From: Planctomycetota bacterium
GTDB taxonomy: Bacteria; Planctomycetota; Phycisphaerae; Phycisphaerales; SM1A02
Direction: 5' to 3'
Assembly (NCBI GenBank): GCA_022574595.1
Contig: JACZRS010000014.1
Location: 1-64,000 of the forward strand
DNA length: 64,000 nt
Part shown: in pieces, positions 14,906 to 24,478 of the stretch
Layout: every line of letters begins with the position of its first letter
Position numbering within the stretch: position 1 is the stretch's first letter
Made by a program: the position numbers and the translations under genes
The notes under the pieces: generated by a model
Seen by the model: only the letters and a program-made list of their open reading frames with translations
Told to the model about the DNA's origin: nothing
Database searches by the model: none

Positions 14906-16687
14906 ATGTCAGAAGCATTACAGCATGACATCGTAATCGTTGGAGGCGGAGGAGCGGGTCTGCGCGCTGCCATCGCGGTTGCTCAGCTCGATCCTAATCT
15001 CTCCCTGGCGGTGGTATCCAAAGTCTATCCCATGCGAAGTCACACCGTCGCAGCTGAGGGAGGGGCGGCTGCGGTTATCAAAGACAATGATTCGTTTGAA
15101 GCCCATTGTTACGACACCATCAGTGGGTCGGATTGGCTGGCGGATCAGGATGCGGTCGAGCTGTTTGTTGACGAAGCACCACGAGAGTTGATCCAGATGG
15201 AGCATTGGGGGTGTCCGTGGAACCGCGAGCCTGATGGGCGCGTATCGGTCCGACCCTTCGGTGGCATGACCATAGAACGCACATGGTTCGCATCCGACAA
15301 AACCGGTTTCCACATGTTGCACACGCTGTTTCAAACCTTGTTGCAATACGATGCGGTAAAACGCTACGATGAGTGGTTTGCAACCAAGCTGCTGATTGAA
15401 GATGGGCGATGCCAGGGTGTTGTGGCAATTGAAATGCGTACAGGTCAGATTCGTTGCATCAAGGCTAAGGCGGTCATTCTCAGTACCGGCGGTGCAGGCA
15501 GAATCTTTCCATTCACCACTAACGGTGCAATCAAAACCGGGGACGGCACGGCTTTGGCGTATAAAGCTGGTGTGCCATTGAAGGACATGGAGTTTGTGCA
15601 GTATCACCCTACGGGTTTGCCCGGCACGGGTATCCTCATCACCGAAGCTGCACGCGGTGAAGGCGGCGTGCTCCTCAACAAGCACGGCGAGCGCTACCTT
15701 AAAGATTACGACCTGGGCGAGCCGCTGGAAGTTGACGACCCCAAACATCCACAAAAACGCACCATGGAATTGGGGCCACGCGATCGACTTTGTCAAGCGT
15801 TTATGAAGGAGCACGAAAAGGGAAACACTATCGAAAGTCCCTTTGGCGACGTAGTACACCTGGATATCCGACATATAGGCGAAAAGAAGATCAACAAATT
15901 GCTCCCATTCGTTCGCGAACTTGCAAAGAACTATGCGGGCATTGATCCTGTGCATGAGCCGATTCCGGTTCGGCCGGTCGTTCACTACATGATGGGCGGG
16001 ATTCATACCGATATCGACACCGCGACACCTATGCCGGGCTTGTATGCGGTCGGTGAATGTGCGTGTATTAGTATCAATGGCGCTAATCGGCTCGGATCAA
16101 ATTCGCTTACGAAGCTTCTAGTCTTTGGAAAGCGAGCCGGCGTGGCAGCTGCAAAGTATGTCAGATCGTGTGGTAAGTTCGATGATAGTTCTCTTGAATC
16201 TCAAACAGCCAGCGAACAAGCTAGGATCGCAGCAATATTCAATAGAACCAGCGGCAACGAACGCATCGCTGCGGTACGTGGGGATATGCACCATGCTATG
16301 GAATCAGGAGCGGGAATCTACCGACATGATGCTACACTTGCCACTACATGCGAAAAGCTCGCTATGGTCCGCAAGCGCTTGGGGAATATTCAACTCGATG
16401 ATCGAAGCAACTGTTTTAACACTGAACTGACCACGATGCTGGAACTGGAAAATATGGTAGATATTGCTGAGGCAGTTGCGCATTCTGCACGTCAGCGAAC
16501 TGAATCGCGCGGATCTCACCAACGCACCGATTTTCCCGAGCGTGATGACCAGAAGTTCCTCAAACACTCCATGGCTTATCGAACAGAGGATGGTACGCCT
16601 CGCGTTGAGTATTTGGATGTCGTTATTACCAAGTGGCCACCAGCGAAACGTGTGTATGGTGAAAAACCTATAGAGAGTGGTGCGTAG
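14906..16687 (+). CDS. frdA: Fumarate reductase flavoprotein subunit
   Basis: 593 residues from the ATG preceded by GAGG. The N-terminal dinucleotide-binding motif is [13 protein letters not shown]. Covalent FAD attachment is at the His of [11 protein letters not shown] near residue 43. The substrate-binding and capping region includes [34 protein letters not shown] and [11 protein letters not shown] are the conserved C-terminal motifs. It forms the catalytic head with the next gene product and transfers electrons between the quinone pool and fumarate/succinate at the cytoplasmic face. Neighbours frdB-C-D place it in the four-subunit fumarate-reductase type, not the sdhCDAB type. An upstream TTG start would add five residues. 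Confidence 0.93.
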   Translation: MSEALQHDIVIVGGGGAGLRAAIAVAQLDPNLSLAVVSKVYPMRSHTVAAEGGAAAVIKDNDSFEAHCYDTISGSDWLADQDAVELFVDEAPRELIQMEHWGCPWNREPDGRVSVRPFGGMTIERTWFASDKTGFHMLHTLFQTLLQYDAVKRYDEWFATKLLIEDGRCQGVVAIEMRTGQIRCIKAKAVILSTGGAGRIFPFTTNGAIKTGDGTALAYKAGVPLKDMEFVQYHPTGLPGTGILITEAARGEGGVLLNKHGERYLKDYDLGEPLEVDDPKHPQKRTMELGPRDRLCQAFMKEHEKGNTIESPFGDVVHLDIRHIGEKKINKLLPFVRELAKNYAGIDPVHEPIPVRPVVHYMMGGIHTDIDTATPMPGLYAVGECACISINGANRLGSNSLTKLLVFGKRAGVAAAKYVRSCGKFDDSSLESQTASEQARIAAIFNRTSGNERIAAVRGDMHHAMESGAGIYRHDATLATTCEKLAMVRKRLGNIQLDDRSNCFNTELTTMLELENMVDIAEAVAHSARQRTESRGSHQRTDFPERDDQKFLKHSMAYRTEDGTPRVEYLDVVITKWPPAKRVYGEKPIESGA

Positions 16688-16722
16688 AAACCTAAACTGA
16701 CGATTCCTAAAGCTCAATTCCC

Positions 16723-17466
16723 ATGCCACAAGAAACCATCACACTCGAAGTCTTTCGCTACCGTCCTGAAGAGGACAAGCAATCAACTTTTCAGAATTAT
16801 GATGTGCCCTACCACGAGCATTGGGTCGTTCTGGATGCGATAAACTGGATCAAAGATAACGTTGACGGCACACTGTCGTATCGATGGAGTTGCCGCATGG
16901 GTGTTTGCGGAAGTTGCGGGATGATGATTAACGGCGAACCCAAGCTGACGTGCGCGGTCTTCCTCAAAGACTACTTTCCTAAGGTGATTCGCGTTGAGCC
17001 GCTGGTGAACTTCCCGGTCGAGCGTGATCTTGTGATCGACATGGACGGTTTTATGGAAAAACTCAAGTCGGTCAAGCCTTGGATCATCCGCGATGACACC
17101 GATCAGATGGACCAAGAATACCTCCAGACGCCGTCCCAGTTGGCAGCATACAAAGATTTTTCGATGTGCATCAATTGCATGCTTTGCTATTCTGCTTGCC
17201 CCGTACTTGACGGAGATCCGGAATTTATTGGGCCAGCAGCACTTGCACTGGCGCATCGGTATAACCTTGATTCGCGCGACAAAGGAAATGAGCAGCGGCA
17301 AGACATCATGGGTGCTGAAGAAGGCGTTTGGGGTTGTGCGTTCGTCGGCGAGTGCACCGAAGTGTGCCCTAAGAACGTAAACCCAGCTGGTGCAATTCAA
17401 CAAGCCAAGATCGCTAGTACTAAGGCATGGTATAGAAGCGTCCTTCTACCTTGGGGCAAGCGATGA
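16723..17466 (+). CDS. frdB: Fumarate reductase iron-sulfur subunit
   Basis: 247 residues. The 2Fe-2S domain has RWSCRMGVCGSCGMMING and a later LTC (near residues 56-78). The second domain carries the 4Fe-4S site CINCMLCYSACP near residue 149 and the 3Fe-4S site CAFVGECTEVCP near residue 205, which also feeds a further Cys. All expected cysteines are present. This subunit carries electrons between the quinone site in the membrane anchors and FAD. It starts 35 bp after frdA and overlaps frdC by ATGA. Confidence 0.95.
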   Translation: MPQETITLEVFRYRPEEDKQSTFQNYDVPYHEHWVVLDAINWIKDNVDGTLSYRWSCRMGVCGSCGMMINGEPKLTCAVFLKDYFPKVIRVEPLVNFPVERDLVIDMDGFMEKLKSVKPWIIRDDTDQMDQEYLQTPSQLAAYKDFSMCINCMLCYSACPVLDGDPEFIGPAALALAHRYNLDSRDKGNEQRQDIMGAEEGVWGCAFVGECTEVCPKNVNPAGAIQQAKIASTKAWYRSVLLPWGKR

Positions 17467-17852
17467 GAAATCCGCTAGTTAGACCATACCCTAAAGACTG
17501 GTTCTTGCGAACACGTGCCTACCGCTTGTTTATGTTGCGCGAACTGACAAGCGTGTGCATTGCAGGCTATCTCGTGTACTTGATTTGGTGGTTGTATAAG
17601 TTCAATCAAGTCGGGGCAGAAGGGTATGAGGAATTGCTCAGTTTTGTGCGTCATCCGGTGTCGATAGGGATGCATACCATAGCCCTGATCGCTGCGGTTT
17701 GGCATTCCATCACCTGGTTTAACCTGACGCCGTCAGTCATGCCCATGCGCATCGGTGAAGATAAAGTTCCTGACGTTGTAATATCAATTGCAACCGGCTT
17801 CGGGCCTTGGTTGGTTTTGACCGGTTTCATTCTGTGGGCAACGCTTGGTTAA
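17463..17852 (+). CDS. frdC: Fumarate reductase membrane anchor subunit C
   Basis: 129 residues starting at the ATG that overlaps the frdB stop. The start VRPYPKDWFLRTRAYRLFMLRE matches the FrdC N-terminus (PYVRP...W...YRFYMLREGT in E. coli). Three transmembrane helices follow (AGYLVYLIWWLY, IGMHTIALIAAVWHSITWF, FGPWLVLTGFILWATL). It lacks the heme b histidine pattern of SdhC, as expected for an FrdC/D-type anchor. With FrdD it forms the quinone-binding anchor. Confidence 0.88.
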   Translation: MRNPLVRPYPKDWFLRTRAYRLFMLRELTSVCIAGYLVYLIWWLYKFNQVGAEGYEELLSFVRHPVSIGMHTIALIAAVWHSITWFNLTPSVMPMRIGEDKVPDVVISIATGFGPWLVLTGFILWATLG

Positions 17853-17882
17853 TCGCATCACTCAGCAAGGATCGTGACTTTA

Positions 17883-18242
17883 ATGAGCCATTTAACGAAA
17901 TCTAATGAAGCATTCTGGTGGTCGCTGTTTTCGGCCGGTGGCGTCATGGCCGCCCTATTCGTGCCTGTGATAATCTTCGTGACCGGCTTTGTCTTGCCAT
18001 TCATGATGGGCGACGATCTTGAGTCACAATACGATCGCATGCAAGGTCTCATTACGATGTGGCCGACCCGTGTTGCATTGTTTGGTGTAATTTTCCTGTC
18101 GTTTTTCCATTGTGCGCACCGTATCCGCCACATCCTGATGGATTTCGGAGTCCGCTGGGCAGGCGTGGCATTGTTGATATTGTGCTATGGTGGGGCAGTG
18201 GCGGGGACAGTGGTTGCGGGTGTGGTTCTGGCCCGTTTTTAG
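17883..18242 (+). CDS. frdD: Fumarate reductase membrane anchor subunit D
   Basis: 119 residues. It starts MSHLTKSNEAFWWSLFSAGG, like E. coli FrdD (...KRSDEPVFWGLFGAGGM). Three helices: AALFVPVIIFVTGFVLPF, VALFGVIFLSFFHCAHRIRH and ALLILCYGGAVAGTVVAGVV. The FFHCAHRIRH segment is the family's conserved region. It is the last subunit of the operon, 30 bp after frdC. A GTG three codons upstream is an alternative start. Confidence 0.88.
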   Translation: MSHLTKSNEAFWWSLFSAGGVMAALFVPVIIFVTGFVLPFMMGDDLESQYDRMQGLITMWPTRVALFGVIFLSFFHCAHRIRHILMDFGVRWAGVALLILCYGGAVAGTVVAGVVLARF

Positions 18243-18287
18243 AGGCGCTACCACACTTAAGCTAACGGTGGTATCCTAGAGAAAGAC

Positions 18288-18803
18288 ATGTTCGATCTAA
18301 AACCAATTTCACCTGAAGCGGTACCCGCTGCAATTGAAAAGGCGCAGCACTATCGTCTGCTTAATCAGCCACGCGCAGCCGAGAGCATTTGTCGTGATGT
18401 TCTGCGCGTCGATTCGGAAAATCAAGAGGCGATTGTACTTTTGCTGCTAACACTAACGGATCAATTCAGTAGAAAGCTTCGCGTAGCGATTCACCATGCG
18501 CAGGAGCTACTTCCGCGCATCTCAGATGAATATGAACGAACCTATTATTCAGGTGTTGCCTGTGAACGCTGGGCCAAGGCGCAGCTTGAACGTGGCGCCC
18601 CGGGTTATGCTGCATTTGAGTGGTTCCAAAAAGCCCTTGATTATTATGCAAAAGCTGAAAAATTAAGCACACCTGATAATGATGATGCAATTCTTCGTTG
18701 GAATACATGTGCGCGTATTTTAAAGCGCAACGAAGATATCAGGCCCAAGCCACAGGATCAAAGTATTCAAGCTGGCTTTGAAGATGAAGTTCCTTATCGC
18801 TAA
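18288..18803 (+). CDS. TPR-like hypothetical protein
   Basis: 171 residues, mostly helical. The N-terminal third (EAVPAAIEKAQHYRLLNQPR then AAESICRDVLRVDSENQEA) has the A-x-x-x-Y/L...A...P/D-x-N-x-E-A spacing of tetratricopeptide repeats. WFQKALDYYAKAEKLS later is a second repeat-like pair. No signal peptide, so cytoplasmic. It lies 45 bp after frdD on the same strand and could be cotranscribed. No specific function is indicated. Confidence 0.7.
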   Translation: MFDLKPISPEAVPAAIEKAQHYRLLNQPRAAESICRDVLRVDSENQEAIVLLLLTLTDQFSRKLRVAIHHAQELLPRISDEYERTYYSGVACERWAKAQLERGAPGYAAFEWFQKALDYYAKAEKLSTPDNDDAILRWNTCARILKRNEDIRPKPQDQSIQAGFEDEVPYR

Positions 18804-18809
18804 TCTAGC

Positions 18810-20729
18810 TTAGAATCCTTGCTCAATCACATCACTGATTAAAGCTTTAAGGTTTTCTGCGCTTTGATTTTCATCGCCACGTCGAATTGCCAGATCGATC
18901 GCGAAATACGCTTGGGTTGGCTCTTCCAAGATGAATCTCATTGCTGCCACCATAAATAGCCCATCAATATCTTCCGTGTCTTCTCTAACGCGATCAGAAT
19001 AATGTTCCAGCAGCCATTGATAATGCTCGGTTATTAGAGGCTCAATCGGAACATCTAATAATGCCTGTGGATCATCGATCATTGCTCTTCGCATAGCTGA
19101 AATCGCAGCCCCATTGCGATACAACATGCCTGAAGCGATTGCGTAACCAATGCGTGGTGCTGCTTCAAAGGGTAGTTCGTAAACTAGCTCAGCGAACACG
19201 CCCAGCGCTTCTTCAAACGCGCCATTAGCCAGCAATTCCCAGGCTTCATCAATACTCGGGAGCAAGGGTTCATAAGTAATTTGTGTAACTGGTTCGTAAT
19301 ACACTGTTGCAAAAGAATGCGATGGGTAATAAGGCTCATAGTAGTAATAATCTACGTAGCTCCAATGTGGGTAATAATAATGATGTCTATATCCGGAGTG
19401 AAAATTAAAGTTAAACCAGAATCCAAATGAGTGGCCGTACCAACTGTGGCGCAAATGTGAATTATGATGCCCACCGTACCATGTCAAGTGGCTGTATCCA
19501 TGGTCGTAATAGTCTCCGTGGTCGTAGTAATTGTTGTAGTTGTAATAAGTATTGTTATAGTAATTGTTGTCGTAGATAACCTTCTCTATAGGCGAGCTGG
19601 GCGGATCGTAAAAAATATCGCCTGCTCCCGGTGAGTCAAATCTGCTGCGACGATCCAGAAACAATTGGCTTCTATTCTTATTCTTTTTGTATCGCTTATT
19701 GAAAGTAGAATTATCTTTACCAAGACCTTTTCGCCAAGCGCTTACTTTGGAAACGCTCTTAGAATCCCTGTTATTGCCTGGGAATTTACCCGTTCTTGAT
19801 AATCGAGATCGATCTAAGGAATTTGTATCGTTTTTGGGGCTTTCTTGAGAGCGACGAGGATAACTTGAATAACGATCATTACCAGATGGCTTTGCGGAGG
19901 TTCTATTGGTAACTCGTGGTGATTTGCTAACGCTGGGCTTATGGCTATTTGAACGTCGATATCGCTGAGGTGTATTTCGCTTAGCATCTCTTCTTTGGCG
20001 ATTTGTGCTGGCTTGGCGCTTGGCGCTAGAAGTTTTCTTATTGGCTTCAGATGCTCTACGTCGTTGATCAGCAACACCCCTATTTGACCTAGATGCTTTG
20101 CCGCGTTGGTTTACACTCCGATTCGAGCTAGCGGATTTCTTACGTTGACTTGCGCTTCGACTCGAGCTAGGCGCTTTCTTGCGTTGACTTGCACTTCGAC
20201 TGGCGCTAGGCGTTTTCTTACGTTGACTTGCACTTCGACTGGAGTTAGGCGCTTTCTTGCGTTGACTTGCATTTCGATTGGAGCTAGTCGCTTTCTTGCG
20301 TTGACTTGCACTTCGATTGGCGCTAGGCGCTTTCTTGCGTTGGCTTGCATTTCGATTGGAGCTAGTCGCTTTCTTGCGTTGACTTGCACTTCGATTGGCG
20401 CTAGGTGCTTTCTTGCGTTGACTAGCTTTTCGACTGGCGCTAGGCGCTTTCTTGCGTTGACCTGCACCTCGACTTGAGCTGGCTGCTTTCTTGCTTTGAT
20501 TGGCGCGCTTGCTTGCTCCCCGATTGCTCTTGCTTTGACCTTTGCTTTTTTGTCCGTTGCGATCGGATCCTATAAATGCAGTTGAAACATGTTGCTCCAT
20601 GCTCTTAGCAAATCTGTTTGAATTGAGCGGCGAAGCTGCTGATGCAGTATTGATCGAACACGCCAGGATCGCGCCAATTACTAGTATCGCTAACATCCAC
20701 CTGAAAGAATTTATACGCTTGAGTGTCAT
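18810..20729 (-). CDS. Exported basic-repeat protein with Tyr/His-rich region and helical C-terminus
   Basis: 639 residues. N-terminal hydrophobic signal (RWMLAILVIGAILACSINTA; ILAC could be a lipobox). Residues about 84-215 are ten copies of a 13-residue unit of the type SANRSASQRKKAP, strongly basic. The basic region continues to about residue 330. A Tyr/His-rich segment follows at about 395-480 (YYNNTYYNYNNYYDHG). The last 150 residues (DEAWELLANGAFEEALGVF and onwards) look TPR-like. Bases of the tandem copies are very similar, so copy number could vary. The cation-rich part might bind polyanions such as nucleic acid or acidic polysaccharide (inference). Confidence 0.75.
   Translation of the reverse strand: MTLKRINSFRWMLAILVIGAILACSINTASAASPLNSNRFAKSMEQHVSTAFIGSDRNGQKSKGQSKSNRGASKRANQSKKAASSSRGAGQRKKAPSASRKASQRKKAPSANRSASQRKKATSSNRNASQRKKAPSANRSASQRKKATSSNRNASQRKKAPNSSRSASQRKKTPSASRSASQRKKAPSSSRSASQRKKSASSNRSVNQRGKASRSNRGVADQRRRASEANKKTSSAKRQASTNRQRRDAKRNTPQRYRRSNSHKPSVSKSPRVTNRTSAKPSGNDRYSSYPRRSQESPKNDTNSLDRSRLSRTGKFPGNNRDSKSVSKVSAWRKGLGKDNSTFNKRYKKNKNRSQLFLDRRSRFDSPGAGDIFYDPPSSPIEKVIYDNNYYNNTYYNYNNYYDHGDYYDHGYSHLTWYGGHHNSHLRHSWYGHSFGFWFNFNFHSGYRHHYYYPHWSYVDYYYYEPYYPSHSFATVYYEPVTQITYEPLLPSIDEAWELLANGAFEEALGVFAELVYELPFEAAPRIGYAIASGMLYRNGAAISAMRRAMIDDPQALLDVPIEPLITEHYQWLLEHYSDRVREDTEDIDGLFMVAAMRFILEEPTQAYFAIDLAIRRGDENQSAENLKALISDVIEQGF
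20094..20480 (-). repeat. 39-bp tandem repeat inside the basic-repeat gene
   Basis: About ten in-frame copies of a 39-bp unit (contains TTGCGTTGACTTGC on the plus strand) encode the SxxRxASQRKKxx repeats. Differences between copies are mostly single bases and alternate (SANRSASQRKKAT / SSNRNASQRKKAP twice in a row), which suggests duplication of pairs. Confidence 0.9.
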
Positions 20730-20897
20730 AGGACTGCCTCCAATGGGCTACCAAATTGCAAGGATCCTCCCCGCAATTATTGCCACAAATAGATAGACAC
20801 TGGCTGTATCCATTAGATTCCATCTGTATCAATTATTTTAATTATAAGGATGCCAAATCGGCAATAAACCGCTCTGAGGGTACTTCTATGAGCTTTT

Positions 20898-21500
20898 CTA
20901 CCAGGTTTGGACTTCTTCAGTGATCTTCTTCCTCGACAAATAAAAGCCAAGAAACAGCGGATAGATGGTGAAAACACCTGAGAAGATTACAGCCGTAAGC
21001 ACGATCTTAAATTGTATTTTTTCTTCATCGATCTTTTCTCCAGACATACCTGCTTCGCGACGTATCTCATTTGTCTGTTTCTGAATCGATTTTTGCATCT
21101 CGACTTGAGCTGGGAGTGTCAGAACTGCAAGAACCATCCCCACTAGAACCATAACCAATCGTAAGATTACCCATTTTTTTAGAAGCGATGTGCCAGACTG
21201 TTTCCTTTGCAGTAATTTTATCGAACCAACAAGCATCACAATCCCAATTACAAAAACTACGACAAGCATTGCACCTTGCATCAGTTTTAGAAGTACTGGT
21301 AGTTCGATATCGATTCCTTGCAAACCTGCTAACCATTCGCTTGCAACCACCATGACTCCACCAATAACCTGGCACAACAAACCGCCGATTGCATAGATCA
21401 GAGATATGATGCCAATAGTTTTAGGCCAAGTCGATTCCTGCTCAGGCATATCGCCCTGTTCAGTTGGCGGACTCAATACTTCAGGTTCTTGCTCACTCAT
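20898..21500 (-). CDS. Hypothetical four-TM membrane protein
   Basis: 200 residues. An acidic N-terminus of about 23 residues precedes hydrophobic stretches at about 28-53, 72-95, 108-128 and 165-190. No conserved motif is recognised. It lies 31 bp after the TolC-like gene on the same strand and is probably the last gene of the exporter operon, though it may also be transcribed alone. Confidence 0.7.
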   Translation of the reverse strand: MSEQEPEVLSPPTEQGDMPEQESTWPKTIGIISLIYAIGGLLCQVIGGVMVVASEWLAGLQGIDIELPVLLKLMQGAMLVVVFVIGIVMLVGSIKLLQRKQSGTSLLKKWVILRLVMVLVGMVLAVLTLPAQVEMQKSIQKQTNEIRREAGMSGEKIDEEKIQFKIVLTAVIFSGVFTIYPLFLGFYLSRKKITEEVQTW

Positions 21501-21531
21501 GGTTATCCCGCTCGTTTAATAATGCAGAAGA

Positions 21532-23217
21532 TCAATCATCACTCGCTTCAATAGGCTCCCAACGAATCCGATCGCGTCCTAGTAATGTACCTGTCGCAAA
21601 GGCAAGATCAATCTGAGAAATCTGATAGTCAGTAAGAGCTCTGATTTCACGCGATTGAGCGTCCGCAAGATCAGTAGCTGCATCTAAGACATCCGTGCTG
21701 GTTCTAATCCCCACATCAAATTGCCTTCGTTCCGCATCATATGTGCGTCCTGCAAGTATCACTTCTTGCCTAGCTGCGAGGATTCGCTGCCAATTCTGAT
21801 CAAGCTGATCTATTGCATCATAGACTTCTTGGCGAATGGCTAATTCACGCTGCTGCTTGGTAGATAATCGCTGCACTCGCTGTAGGACCGCGCGATGAAC
21901 TCGCGCTTTGGCGCGCTGGTTTCCGATGGGGATTTCTGCGGAAACTCCAAGAGACCAATCTTCAAATGAGCGATCGCTTAGTTGATCAAATGATTTACCA
22001 AACGAACTACCCAGGCCGTTAATGTTATAGGTGTAATCAAGCGTGACCAAAGGCAATCGCGCATTTCGCTGCAAATCTACTGTGCTTGCATCAATTGCAA
22101 GTTGCAGCTCCAGCTCGAGCATTTCCATGCGGTTTTCTACTGCAAAGTCTGCAAGTTCATCCGCAGGCAAATCAAGGCCCACCGGCTGCGGCAAAGTTGT
22201 GGGAATTATGTCGGTTACGGAATTGATCGGCTGATCCGGCCGATTCATAATTCGCTTCAGATCACGCTGTGTTGCGCGCACGGTAGTTTGCGCAATAATA
22301 ATGGCTTCAAGGCGGCTGGCTACGCCTGATTGCGCTCTGGTGATTTCTATCTGCGCAACATCGCCTGCTGTTACCTTTCGCCTGGCTTGTTCTAACTGCG
22401 CAGTAGCGAGTTCGTATTGCTTTTGGCGAACCTCCAGTTCACGTTTAGCTGCATATAAAAGCCAATATGTACGGTCCGCATTGGCAAGGATCCGAATCGA
22501 TTCGAGCTTTGTGCGCGCATTGGCGATTTGTGAATCGTATTTGGCAACGCGGATCGAATGTGTATTTACGCGCTGGCCAGCGTTTCTTAAAAGCGGATGA
22601 CTAATCGAAAAACGCAGGTCCGAAGAGAACGCGGGATTAAGCAGCGAAAAAGGATTATTCGTTTCTTGCTTGTTAAATGGCAGATCAATGGTTGCAGTCC
22701 CGCCTGTTCTTAACGGAATTCGCACACCAAGATCATACGAATCAATGGTTGCTTCTGTGCCTTCAGTTCCAACAGCGGTTGGGCCATCGAACCTCTGTCG
22801 CGACGCCGAACCAAAGAATACCGCTTCAAATTTCGCTTCTTCTTCATCAACAGTTGCTTGTGCGATTGATGGGCTTACAAGCTCTACCTGTAAATCAAGG
22901 TTGTTCTCTAATGCAGCAGCGCGAACTTCTGCGAGCGTTAGATCAAGTTGTGGCGGAGGCTTGGGAGGATTTATAGTCAGATCAATCATCTCAGCGGCCG
23001 CATCATCTACCGATACCGGTTCAGAACTAGATTTATCTTCAAGCTGAATTGATTGGATTTCCCTTACGCGCTTAAGAGGCGTGTCGATTGACATATAGTC
23101 ATCTGTGAGAAAAGAATCGCATCCAACAATAAGTAAAAGCGAAACCACAATGACAAACGCAGACGATAGTCGCGGGAGTGATAAATTAAAGCAGTTATTG
23201 ATCTGAAAAAAAGTCAT
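21532..23217 (-). CDS. TolC-family outer-membrane efflux lipoprotein
   Basis: 561 residues. Signal sequence with lipobox LLIVGC (Cys near residue 33). The body has two internally similar halves of long helices: LTLAEVRAAALENNLDLQVE near residue 98, then AKYDSQIANARTKLESIRIL and TLRQ-like QYELATAQLEQARRKV. The second half ends with ...RQFDVGIRTSTDVLDAATDL...QIDLAFATGTL, the classic OEP ending. It forms a trimeric outer-membrane channel working with the adaptor and ABC permease encoded just upstream, which are separated by only a few bases. Confidence 0.9.
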   Translation of the reverse strand: MTFFQINNCFNLSLPRLSSAFVIVVSLLLIVGCDSFLTDDYMSIDTPLKRVREIQSIQLEDKSSSEPVSVDDAAAEMIDLTINPPKPPPQLDLTLAEVRAAALENNLDLQVELVSPSIAQATVDEEEAKFEAVFFGSASRQRFDGPTAVGTEGTEATIDSYDLGVRIPLRTGGTATIDLPFNKQETNNPFSLLNPAFSSDLRFSISHPLLRNAGQRVNTHSIRVAKYDSQIANARTKLESIRILANADRTYWLLYAAKRELEVRQKQYELATAQLEQARRKVTAGDVAQIEITRAQSGVASRLEAIIIAQTTVRATQRDLKRIMNRPDQPINSVTDIIPTTLPQPVGLDLPADELADFAVENRMEMLELELQLAIDASTVDLQRNARLPLVTLDYTYNINGLGSSFGKSFDQLSDRSFEDWSLGVSAEIPIGNQRAKARVHRAVLQRVQRLSTKQQRELAIRQEVYDAIDQLDQNWQRILAARQEVILAGRTYDAERRQFDVGIRTSTDVLDAATDLADAQSREIRALTDYQISQIDLAFATGTLLGRDRIRWEPIEASDD

Positions 23218-23221
23218 AGGA

Positions 23222-24478
23222 TTATTCGTGTCTAAGTGCGTCGATGGGGTTCAGCCTCGCAGCTTTAATGGCTGGAAACATTCCGAATACCACGCCAACT
23301 GTCCCGCAGAATGCAAACGACATTATTACCGCCCACTGTGGGACAGCAGCTGCGGCCAGTTGGGGTGTATCGGGTAATAAAGTTAGCCCAAACGCCAGGG
23401 CTTCACCAATTCCAAGACCTATTATCCCACCAATTATACTTAAAGTCATCGCTTCCAATAGAAATTGCATCATTATCGCAGCGGGAGTTGCGCCCACAGC
23501 CTTGCGCAAACCAATTTCTCGTGTGCGCTCAGAAACTGAGACCAGCATTATATTCATAATGCCAATGCCTCCAACTAGAAGGCTTATGCCAACAATACCA
23601 CCAGCGACAGCTGTGATTCCCGCAGCCATAGCCTTAAACTGCGTTACAACTTCATCTAAAGAGAAAGCTTGAAACGTATCAGGTTCGCCCGGCTTTAGAT
23701 TTCGCGCCCTTCTCAAGGCAAAGCGAACTTCCGCAGCCGCTTCTTCCATAAGTTCTGGTGATTTAATTTGTGCTGTTACCAGGAAAAAGAACACGGGTGG
23801 TTGCATCTTTACCGCAGTTGAAAAGGGCATGAATAACTCAACATCAGTTCCGCCAGCGCCAAAGTCCGCTTGAATCATATTGTCTGGTTTGTTTTCTACC
23901 ACACCTATTATCAAGAATCGTTTTTCTTTAAATAGAATATATTGATTGGTGGGATTCTTATCGAGTTTCAGCCGTTCAATCCCGCGATCGTTAATAAGGC
24001 AAACTTGCCTTGCATTGGCTTCGTCTATTGCGCTGATGGGGCGGCCTTGCAATAGATCGCGGCTTTCGATTTCATGCCACTCCGGCCAAATTCCGGTGGC
24101 AGCAACTCCGGTCATAGTTTCATTACCTGCTTGAATCGTACCACCAATACCGGTAATCGGTGTTAAGATTTCAATTGATGGGCAGTGCTGTTGTAAGACA
24201 TCAAGTTCGGAAATTTTCATTCGAATCAGACTAAACGGATATTTACTACGATCTCTTCCATCCGGACGATCGTGCAGAATAAATAGTTTGCTTGCGCCGA
24301 AGGTATTAAACTCATCGAGTATCCATGTCTTGAGTCCAGATAGTGCTGCAATAACAGCAGTTATTGCAGCCACGCCGATGATGATTCCAAGTGCTGTAAG
24401 AAACGCTCTGGTTTTGTTAACCCAGATCTGACCCAGCGCTAAAAATATAGCTTGTATGTAAAATAGCGGATTCAGCAT
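23222..24478 (-). CDS. MacB-type ABC transporter permease
   Basis: 418 residues. One N-terminal helix (AFLTALGIIIGVAAITAVIA), a large periplasmic MacB_PCD domain of about 230 residues, then three C-terminal helices of the FtsX domain. The cytoplasmic coupling loop SVSERTREIGLRKAVGATPA is characteristic. The ATPase is a separate polypeptide, whose gene overlaps this start by 7 bp. The type VII ABC layout with adaptor and TolC indicates a mechanotransmission pump that expels a periplasmic substrate; the substrate is unknown. Confidence 0.92.
   Translation of the reverse strand: MLNPLFYIQAIFLALGQIWVNKTRAFLTALGIIIGVAAITAVIAALSGLKTWILDEFNTFGASKLFILHDRPDGRDRSKYPFSLIRMKISELDVLQQHCPSIEILTPITGIGGTIQAGNETMTGVAATGIWPEWHEIESRDLLQGRPISAIDEANARQVCLINDRGIERLKLDKNPTNQYILFKEKRFLIIGVVENKPDNMIQADFGAGGTDVELFMPFSTAVKMQPPVFFFLVTAQIKSPELMEEAAAEVRFALRRARNLKPGEPDTFQAFSLDEVVTQFKAMAAGITAVAGGIVGISLLVGGIGIMNIMLVSVSERTREIGLRKAVGATPAAIMMQFLLEAMTLSIIGGIIGLGIGEALAFGLTLLPDTPQLAAAAVPQWAVIMSFAFCGTVGVVFGMFPAIKAARLNPIDALRHE

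Noticed and set aside
20106-20477. CRISPR-like array
   Set aside because: The 39-bp repeats are directly adjoining without spacers and stay in frame within a protein gene.
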